NCBI GenBank assembly: GCA_003978285.1
Contig: QOAB01000001.1
Location: 1-15,007, forward strand
DNA from: Candidatus Thioglobus sp.
GTDB taxonomy: Bacteria > Pseudomonadota > Gammaproteobacteria > PS1 > Thioglobaceae
Direction of reading: 5' to 3'
Length of the DNA: 15,007 bases
The notes beneath the pieces are model-generated. The model saw nothing but the letters and a program-made list of their open reading frames with translations, was not told where the DNA came from and did not search any database. The position numbers and the translations under genes are program-made. Shown one piece after another: positions 7,291-13,335 of this stretch. How positions within the stretch are numbered: position 1 is the first letter of the stretch; each line of letters opens with the position of its first letter.

Positions 7291-9035
7291 TGCTCTTGTC
7301 TTTTTAAAGTGTCCTTGGTTAGATTATCTGCAATACTCAAAGTGCAAAATGTTGGCTTACTGTTCGCTATTGTAAGACTTAACTCGCTCAATAATTCATC
7401 TCTTAAAAATCCAATTTGAATCGTACTGTCTTCGGCGTAAGAGTCAATCGCATTCGCCAAATCTTTGGCTTGTACTTTAATACCGTCAATACTCATAATT
7501 TTATCGCCAACATATAAGCCCGCTGCTTGAGCGCAAGTGCCCTCTAATATATGGCTAATAACAGCAAATTCTTGGGTTTTATTAATGCCAATACCGATAT
7601 TAGAGAGTTCTGCTTTTTTGTGGCTAAATTCACAAGTTATGCCCACATAGGCAAATGCTTGTTTGAGTGGTAATTCACTTACGCCATACAAATAATCATC
7701 AAAAAATTTAGTAAAATCACTTTGAGTTAAATGTGCAACAACTTTTTGTACCGTATCATCTTCTAAACCGGTGTCTTGATAATTAGCCCATATCAATTTC
7801 AACACATCATCTAATGACTGAGTATCGTTGCTACGGTTACGAATCTCAATATCGAGCACAAAGGCCAATAAAGCACCCTTAGTGTAATAGCTCACAATCG
7901 CATTCGGTGCATTTTCATCTTGCTGATAAAACTTAGTCCAAGCATCAAAGCTCGACTCAGCTAATGATTGCTTATGTCGACCTTGGCTCTTTTGTACACG
8001 AGTCAGTGTTTGGGCGAATAGGGTTAAATACTGCTCCGGTGATAACAGCTTAGTACGCAATAGTGACAGCTCATCATAATACGAAGTAAAACCCTCAAAA
8101 ATCCACAACTGTTCGGTGTAATTCTCCCGCCCCAAATTAAGCACATGAAAACTCGCTGGCTTAATGGTTTTGATCCACCATGCATGGAAGTACTCATGTG
8201 AACAAAGCGCTAAAAATCGCGTGTAATCAGGATTAATTTCAGGCTTATCTTCGATTGGCAGCTCTTTTCTAGAGCAAATCAAACTGCTAGATTTTTTGTG
8301 TTCCAAACCACCATAAGCTTTGGTTCTCACCAACGTTAAAAACAAGTACTGATCAAACGGAACATCACCACCAAAGAAATCTATGTGGTATTGGCAAATA
8401 CGCACCAAATCAGCTCTTAATCGGGCGATGTCCGTTGTGTGTTGGCCAGTCAATGTCATGGCATGAGGCGTATTATTAACCTCAAATTCAAAGCGAGTGA
8501 AATCAGCCATCTCCACCGGATGATCAATCAAGTCTTGATAATTATCAGCTTGGTAAATTTCAAAACCCTCGTCTTTTGATTCAAGTTTTAAAGTGGTGGC
8601 ACAACTCCAATCACCCAACATATTATTTGTCGGATAATTAATAACCAACTCACAGATGTTATCCTCAAAGCCAACAGGTTTCAAAAACACACTACTACCA
8701 TTAAAGAAGGCGCGCTCATTGCTTAGATAAGCACAACGTACCGACAAATCAAAAGCATAAAGCTCGTATTTTAAAATAATACTTTCATCACAAGGCTGAG
8801 TGATCCAGTGATTTTTATCTAATTTTTTAATGGCAATCGTCTCGCCACAACTTTGTGCTTTGATACTAACGATATGCTTAGAAAAATCTCGAATTAAATA
8901 ACTACCTGGAATCCAATTTGGTAATGAAAAAACCTGTCCCAATGGGTTAGGATTATCAAGCGTTAACTCGACTTGAAAAATATGGGCGTGTAAGTCTTTA
9001 GGGGTAAGTGTGTACCTAACGATGTTTTGATTCAT
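7272..9035 (-). CDS. M61-family metallopeptidase with C-terminal PDZ domain
   Basis: The protein resembles M61 glycyl aminopeptidases. The N-terminal beta-rich domain contains LPNWIPGSYLIRDFSKHI at about 38-55, a hallmark of the family. The zinc motif HEYFH is at residues 280-284, with the third ligand probably Glu314 in FEGFTSYYDEL. YGGLEHKKSS at 241-250 is another conserved block. A PDZ-like domain occupies about 478-555, including GLYVGDKIMSIDG. At 587 residues it is full length for the family. There is no signal peptide, so a cytosolic location is likely. It starts with an ATGA overlap on the tolC-family gene and has no clear ribosome-binding site, which points to translational coupling. 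Its physiological substrate is not known to me. Confidence 0.88.
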   Translation of the reverse strand: MNQNIVRYTLTPKDLHAHIFQVELTLDNPNPLGQVFSLPNWIPGSYLIRDFSKHIVSIKAQSCGETIAIKKLDKNHWITQPCDESIILKYELYAFDLSVRCAYLSNERAFFNGSSVFLKPVGFEDNICELVINYPTNNMLGDWSCATTLKLESKDEGFEIYQADNYQDLIDHPVEMADFTRFEFEVNNTPHAMTLTGQHTTDIARLRADLVRICQYHIDFFGGDVPFDQYLFLTLVRTKAYGGLEHKKSSSLICSRKELPIEDKPEINPDYTRFLALCSHEYFHAWWIKTIKPASFHVLNLGRENYTEQLWIFEGFTSYYDELSLLRTKLLSPEQYLTLFAQTLTRVQKSQGRHKQSLAESSFDAWTKFYQQDENAPNAIVSYYTKGALLAFVLDIEIRNRSNDTQSLDDVLKLIWANYQDTGLEDDTVQKVVAHLTQSDFTKFFDDYLYGVSELPLKQAFAYVGITCEFSHKKAELSNIGIGINKTQEFAVISHILEGTCAQAAGLYVGDKIMSIDGIKVQAKDLANAIDSYAEDSTIQIGFLRDELLSELSLTIANSKPTFCTLSIADNLTKDTLKRQEQWFYHD

Positions 9036-10396
9036 CGAACCAATTGATCAATCGTTGCTTTGAAATCTAGCACTGCTTTTTGATAATTTGTGGCGACCTG
9101 TGCATAGCCAAGCTGAGCATTTTGCTCATTATTTTGTGCACTAATCACAAAACTTGCCTGTCCGCTACCATTGGCATAACGCTCTCTTTCTTCTACAGTT
9201 CTAGCCTTGGCAATTGAAATTTGCTTTTTATTAGATTTAAGCATTTGCATTAGTAGGTTAATCTTCTCTTTAAGTGTAGTGGCTTGTACATTAATATCAA
9301 GCAACTGTTCTCTTTTGTATTGCGCTAAACGCGCCAATTTAATTTCTGCTTTTTTGATATTGTTACTACTTTTAACCCCGCCAAGTGGATACGACAAGCC
9401 CAAACCCACATTCCAAGTAGCACTTTGATTTTCCAGTGAATTTGAATAACTGGTGTTTTCCCCTTCACTTGCCAAACCTAAATTCAAATCCAACTTAGCT
9501 TCTGATTTATTCTTAAAACTAAGCAGTTGTCGCTTCAAAGTTTTTTGATCTAAAGCGGTAATTTTTAACACTCTAGCATGTGTTAATAACTGAACCTCTT
9601 TAGGAGTGTAAGTTTTATACAAGTCTATTTTGGCAACCACTTGATCAAAGTTAAGCGCTAATGTAATGGCTATTTCATGACGCAACAAGATTAGGTCTTG
9701 CTGTGCTTGTAATAATTGCTGTTGCGCCCTTTGATAGGCATCTTCTTGCAACAAGACATCAACCTTATCTACAACAGAAGCAGCAAATTTTTGCTTGACT
9801 AAATTTAGCTCTTGCTCAGCCAAAACCAATCGGCGATCATTGATTATTTTTTGCTCTTGTGCGTAGGCTAAATCAACAAAACGTTTGAGTTTTTTAAGAA
9901 TAAAATCTTCTTCCTGTTCAAGTCGTTCAAGCGTATTTTTCTCAATGGAAATTTGGGCAACATCCCCATCAAGTTGGTCATTCACACCATCTCGATTACG
10001 CAATAGTGGATACGTATAATCCAATGAAAATCGATTACGCGTCGTATTAACGTCTTTATTTTTATCTTTCCAAGTGTGTTTAAAGGTAATATCACTACCT
10101 GAATTCGCAATTTTTCGTGTTGCAGAAACATCGGCCGAAGTTGTGTTTAATTTGTTATAAGTACTCGATGATATATCGCTAGCATTTTCATTTTTATAAT
10201 TACCATTAATCGAAATAATCCAATCTTCATTAGCTCTGGTTAGGCGTTTTTCAACTTGTTTAATCTGACTGCTTAATGCTTGTTGCTCAAAAAAAGGATG
10301 GGTGGATTTTAGCTGCTCAACAAACTCATGCTCATTGATTGCTTGCACATTAAAGCCAGTCAATAATATTAAAATAGTGATAAAAATTTGCTTCAT
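9032..10396 (-). CDS. TolC-family outer membrane efflux protein
   Basis: This is an outer-membrane factor of the TolC family, which forms a trimeric channel-tunnel for type I secretion or efflux. Residues 1-19 (MKQIFITILILLTGFNVQA) look like a Sec signal peptide with cleavage after Ala19. A beta-strand-rich section spans about 50-135. Long coiled-coil-forming helices follow at about 160-245, and a second copy of that arrangement sits at about 270-454, as expected of the internal TolC repeat. At 454 residues it is normal length. No membrane-fusion protein or inner-membrane pump is next to it, so it either serves a transporter elsewhere or several of them. It joins aroK by an ATGA overlap and ends in an ATGA overlap with the peptidase gene. 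Confidence 0.85.
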   Translation of the reverse strand: MKQIFITILILLTGFNVQAINEHEFVEQLKSTHPFFEQQALSSQIKQVEKRLTRANEDWIISINGNYKNENASDISSSTYNKLNTTSADVSATRKIANSGSDITFKHTWKDKNKDVNTTRNRFSLDYTYPLLRNRDGVNDQLDGDVAQISIEKNTLERLEQEEDFILKKLKRFVDLAYAQEQKIINDRRLVLAEQELNLVKQKFAASVVDKVDVLLQEDAYQRAQQQLLQAQQDLILLRHEIAITLALNFDQVVAKIDLYKTYTPKEVQLLTHARVLKITALDQKTLKRQLLSFKNKSEAKLDLNLGLASEGENTSYSNSLENQSATWNVGLGLSYPLGGVKSSNNIKKAEIKLARLAQYKREQLLDINVQATTLKEKINLLMQMLKSNKKQISIAKARTVEERERYANGSGQASFVISAQNNEQNAQLGYAQVATNYQKAVLDFKATIDQLVR

Positions 10397-10914
10397 TTCA
10401 GTACTGCTTTTTTAATTTCATTAATAATAGCGTAGAGCTTTTTACCCGTGGTTTCAATCACCACATCAGCAACTTCTTGATAAAAATCTTCTCTAGCGTT
10501 GACTAAATCACGAATGGTTTGCTCTCGATTACTTGATTGCTCTAACAAAGGGCGTGATTTAGAATTAGCCGTATGTTTCAGCAACTGCTTAATACTGGAA
10601 GATAAATACACCACAAAACTATCACGCTTTAGTAGCGTTCTATTTTCTTCTTTGATAACAATACCACCGCCAGTGGCAATGACAATATTAGGGATTTCGC
10701 ACAAATCTTTGAGCACTTGAGTTTCGCGTTGTCGAAACCCTTCTTCACCCTCTACGTCAAAAATATGATCAATCGCAACACCGGTGCGGGCAACAATCTC
10801 AAAATCGGAATCAAAGAAATCACGCTTTAACACACAAGCAAGACGACGGCCAACCGAAGTCTTGCCAGAGCCCATAGGGCCGACTAAAACAACATTGGTT
10901 GGTTGATTGCCCAT
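10393..10914 (-). CDS. aroK: Shikimate kinase AroK
   Basis: Shikimate kinase phosphorylates shikimate at O3 using ATP, in the pathway to chorismate and the aromatic amino acids. The 173-residue protein has the Walker A loop GPMGSGKT at 12-19. Shikimate-binding residues are Asp37 in FFDSDFE, Arg61 in GEEGFRQRE and the GGG at 82-84. The lid motif SRPLL (120-124) and the NAREDFY segment near 139-145 are also present. It starts 17 bases after the zinc-finger gene with no clear ribosome-binding site. The usual partner aroB is not adjacent; a tolC-family gene follows with an ATGA overlap, so the common aroK-aroB pair is broken here. AroL is the alternative name, but aroK is the usual single copy. 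Confidence 0.94.
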   Translation of the reverse strand: MGNQPTNVVLVGPMGSGKTSVGRRLACVLKRDFFDSDFEIVARTGVAIDHIFDVEGEEGFRQRETQVLKDLCEIPNIVIATGGGIVIKEENRTLLKRDSFVVYLSSSIKQLLKHTANSKSRPLLEQSSNREQTIRDLVNAREDFYQEVADVVIETTGKKLYAIINEIKKAVLK

Positions 10915-10931
10915 AATATGATCAAAGGCGA

Positions 10932-11123
10932 TTAAGCCAGTTCATAACTTGCACCGCAATACGGGCAAGTGGCTTTACCTGTTGAATCAAATTTCAAAAA
11001 AACCTTAGGGTGCATACTCCATTTGCTCGTCTCTTTGGGCGGACAATGAAATGGCAAATCCTTAGCTTCTACGATAGAAAAGCTAACATGCTTTTTCTGA
11101 AAATCATCTACTGTTGCACTCAT
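10932..11123 (-). CDS. Small zinc-finger (zf-CHCC) domain protein
   Basis: This is a 63-residue protein of the NDUFS6-like zinc-finger group. The zinc ligands are probably Cys27 (FHCPP), His38 (WSMHPKVFL), Cys53 and Cys56 (CPYCG). The frame is open further upstream to a TTG at 11147. The start chosen is the ATG at 11123-11121, because AAAGGAG lies 7 bases before it and the ATGA overlap with the ilvE stop is typical of this operon. An in-frame ATG two codons earlier is only one base from that ribosome-binding site. Genes of this type often sit beside ilvE in proteobacteria. The molecular role is unknown to me; the mitochondrial relative is a complex I accessory subunit. Confidence 0.87.
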   Translation of the reverse strand: MSATVDDFQKKHVSFSIVEAKDLPFHCPPKETSKWSMHPKVFLKFDSTGKATCPYCGASYELA

Positions 11124-12052
11124 CGACATACTCCTTTCGCTATCCAATTTTTATATTGTTCATTACGACCATAAACACAATCAAAGTACAAGGCTTGTAA
11201 TTGCTTGGTTATTGGCCCGCGTGTGCCAGTACCGATTGTGCGATTATCCAATTCACGAATCGGGGTTACCTCTGCCGCTGTGCCGGTAAAGAAAGCTTCA
11301 TCAGCACAATACACTTCATCACGCGTAATGCGTTTTTCAACAATTTTATAACCCAAATCTTTCGCCAAAGTAAAGATAGTATCACGGGTAATACCAGCCA
11401 ACGCCGAAGTTAAATCCGGCGTGTAAATAACACCATCACGAATAATGAAGAAATTTTCACCACTACCTTCAGCAACAAAACCATCAATATCAAGTAGCAA
11501 TGCTTCGTCATACCCATCAGTTAACGCCTCTTGCAAAGCCAACATAGAGTTAATGTAGTTACCATTTGCCTTAGCCTTAGTCATCGCAATATTAACATGG
11601 TGACGCGTATAGCTTGAAGTCTTGACACGAATACCATTTTCCATGTTGTCTTCGCCTAAGTACGAACCCCATTCCCACGCAGCAATAATCGTATGCACTT
11701 TTAGGCCGTCAGCACGCAAACCCATACCTTCAGAGCCGTAAAAACTCATTGGGCGAATATAGGCGCTATCAAGGTTGTTTTTAACTACGGCATCTTTTTG
11801 AGCTTGATTGATCTCTTCTTTAGAAAAACCAATGTCCATATTCATAATCTTGGCAGAATTAAACAACCGATCCGTATGCTCTTCAATTCTAAAAATTGCT
11901 GGGCCATTATCAGTTTGGTAGGCTCGAACACCTTCAAACACACCCATGCCATAATGCAAAGTGTGTGTTAATACGTGAACTTTAGCTTCACGCCAATCAA
12001 CCCATTCACCATCAAACCAAATAAAACCATCTCTATCGTCAAATCCTGGCAT
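11120..12052 (-). CDS. ilvE: Branched-chain amino acid aminotransferase IlvE
   Basis: IlvE catalyses the last step of leucine, isoleucine and valine synthesis, moving the amino group from glutamate to the 2-keto acid with pyridoxal phosphate. The fold-type IV protein has 310 residues. The Schiff-base lysine is Lys161 in TKAKANGNYINS. The family blocks LHYGMGVFEGVRAY (32-45), VAEGSGENFF (193-202) and FFTGTAAEVTPI (254-265) are all present. The start is 2 bases after the lysC stop, and its ribosome-binding site AAGGA lies within the last lysC codons, 6 bases before the ATG. That makes co-transcription and coupled translation with lysC likely. D-amino acid aminotransferases and ADC lyase share the fold, but the length and these motifs fit IlvE best. 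Confidence 0.95.
   Translation of the reverse strand: MPGFDDRDGFIWFDGEWVDWREAKVHVLTHTLHYGMGVFEGVRAYQTDNGPAIFRIEEHTDRLFNSAKIMNMDIGFSKEEINQAQKDAVVKNNLDSAYIRPMSFYGSEGMGLRADGLKVHTIIAAWEWGSYLGEDNMENGIRVKTSSYTRHHVNIAMTKAKANGNYINSMLALQEALTDGYDEALLLDIDGFVAEGSGENFFIIRDGVIYTPDLTSALAGITRDTIFTLAKDLGYKIVEKRITRDEVYCADEAFFTGTAAEVTPIRELDNRTIGTGTRGPITKQLQALYFDCVYGRNEQYKNWIAKGVCR
11131..11137 (-). promoter_or_regulatory. ribosome-binding site setting the zinc-finger gene start
   Basis: AAAGGAG on the minus strand, inside the last codons of ilvE, is 7 bases from the ATG at 11123. It decides between three in-frame starts (TTG 11147, ATG 11129, ATG 11123) in favour of the last. Confidence 0.7.
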
Positions 12053-12054
12053 CT

Positions 12055-13278
12055 CTATTCCTTATCTAATTCAAATGCGCTGTGCAATGAACGCACCGCT
12101 AATTCTAAATACTTTTCATCAATTACAACTGATATTTTAATCTCGGAAGTAGAAATCATTTGAATATTAATATTCTCTTGATGCAATACTTCAAACATCT
12201 GCGCTGCAATACCTGCGTGTGAACGCATACCAATACCCACTAAAGACACTTTAACCACTTTATCATCAGTTTGTACGCCCATAGCACTTAACTCATCACA
12301 AATACCTTGTAAGATTGCTTGCGCCTTATCAAAGTCACTACGATGCACGGTAAAGGCAAAATTAGTTAGCCCTTCACGTGCAGACACACTCTGCACAATC
12401 ATATCAACTTCAATATTCGCTTCACTGATTGGCTTTAAAATTTTAAAAGCAATACCCGGTTCATCTGGCACACCAATTAAGCTTAACTTAGCCTCATCAA
12501 TATTGTGCGCAATGCCTGAAATAACGGCTTGTTCCATAATGTTTTCCTCACTGGTAATTAATGTCCCTACAGGATTGTCAATCAAAGACGACAACACCCT
12601 TAAAGGTACCTTGTATTTTGATGCAAACTCCACACTACGGATTTGCAAAACCTTTGAACCGAGCGATGCCATCTCCAGCATTTCTTCATAGCTCACAGAC
12701 TTCATTTTTCTAGCCTTTGGCTCAATGCGTGGATCGGTGGTGTATACGCCGTCAACATCGGTATAAATCTGACATTCGTCAGCATTCAGCGCTGCCGCTA
12801 ACGCTACAGCAGTAGTATCAGAGCCACCACGACCCAAGGTAGTAATATGCCCTTGTTCGTCCACCCCTTGAAAGCCAGCCACAACTACGACCTTACCTTC
12901 GTCTAAGCTAGCACGAATACGATGGTCATCAATCGACTTAATACGCGCCTTACCATGTTCGCTATCGGTAGTAATACGCACTTGAGAACCGGTATACGAT
13001 ATCGCATCACAACCTAGCGCCTGCAAAGCCATAGAAAGTAGTGAAATAGTCACCTGTTCTCCAGTCGTCAAGAGTACATCCATCTCTCTTAAAGAAGGCG
13101 TTTCTTGAACATCTTTGGCAAGTGCCGTCATGCGGTTAGTTTCACCACTCATGGCAGACACACTCACCACCAGCTGATCACCACCATCGGCAAAGGCTTT
13201 AATCTTTTTAGCGACGGCTTGAATCCTCTCAACTGAGCCGACTGAAGTGCCACCATATTTTTGTACAATTAATGCCAT
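12055..13278 (-). CDS. lysC: Aspartate kinase LysC
   Basis: Aspartate kinase phosphorylates L-aspartate to aspartyl-4-phosphate, the entry to lysine, threonine and methionine synthesis and to diaminopimelate for the wall. At 407 residues it is a single-function enzyme. The kinase domain opens with IVQKYGGTSVGSVERI and contains LTTGEQVTISL (70-80) and LGRGGSDTTAVALA (148-161). Two ACT regulatory domains follow from about residue 250, ending near ISTSEIKISVVIDEKY, so feedback inhibition by lysine and/or threonine is likely. Codon 248 is an ATG preceded by GAGGA and could start a separate regulatory subunit, as in Bacillus and Corynebacterium. No clear ribosome-binding site precedes the main start, but the standard family N-terminus supports it. 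It is the first gene of the eight-gene run, with a promoter just upstream. Confidence 0.96.
   Translation of the reverse strand: MALIVQKYGGTSVGSVERIQAVAKKIKAFADGGDQLVVSVSAMSGETNRMTALAKDVQETPSLREMDVLLTTGEQVTISLLSMALQALGCDAISYTGSQVRITTDSEHGKARIKSIDDHRIRASLDEGKVVVVAGFQGVDEQGHITTLGRGGSDTTAVALAAALNADECQIYTDVDGVYTTDPRIEPKARKMKSVSYEEMLEMASLGSKVLQIRSVEFASKYKVPLRVLSSLIDNPVGTLITSEENIMEQAVISGIAHNIDEAKLSLIGVPDEPGIAFKILKPISEANIEVDMIVQSVSAREGLTNFAFTVHRSDFDKAQAILQGICDELSAMGVQTDDKVVKVSLVGIGMRSHAGIAAQMFEVLHQENINIQMISTSEIKISVVIDEKYLELAVRSLHSAFELDKE
12535..12549 (-). promoter_or_regulatory. internal ribosome-binding site and start in lysC (beta subunit)
   Basis: Inside lysC the minus strand has GAGGA at 12549-12545, then 7 bases, then an in-frame ATG at 12537-12535 (Met248, MEQAVISGIAHN). 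Initiation here would give a 160-residue protein consisting of both ACT domains (12055-12537). The place matches the internal start of the aspartokinase beta subunit in Corynebacterium glutamicum, which I recall as beginning MEEAVLTGVA. The internal site is better than the one before the full-length gene. The sequence is seen directly; use of the start is inferred. Confidence 0.6.
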
Positions 13279-13283
13279 TGGTT

Positions 13284-13301
13284 AATAATTAATCAATAAT
13301 T
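13284..13301. repeat. direct repeat AATAATT around the lysC transcription start
   Basis: Two exact copies of AATAATT lie at 13284-13290 and 13295-13301, an 11-base period or about one helical turn. They sit between the predicted lysC -10 box and the start codon. This could be an operator, but in such AT-rich sequence a chance repeat is quite possible. Confidence 0.3.
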
Positions 13302-13306
13302 CGTGA

Positions 13307-13335
13307 ATTATACGTTAGTGTACTTTATCTGTAAC
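13307..13335 (-). promoter_or_regulatory. candidate sigma70 promoter of the lysC gene run
   Basis: On the minus strand a perfect -10 box TATAAT (13312-13307) lies 17 bases after GTTACA (13335-13330), a 4-of-6 match to the -35 consensus. Transcription would start near 13300, giving a leader of about 22 bases without an obvious ribosome-binding site. The -35 box and spacer overlap the last codons of the upstream glycan-ligase gene. Confidence 0.5.

Noticed and set aside
9032..10396. A dedicated efflux or type I secretion cluster around the tolC-family gene
   Set aside because: No membrane-fusion protein, RND pump or ABC exporter gene is in the window. Neighbours are aroK and a peptidase gene.
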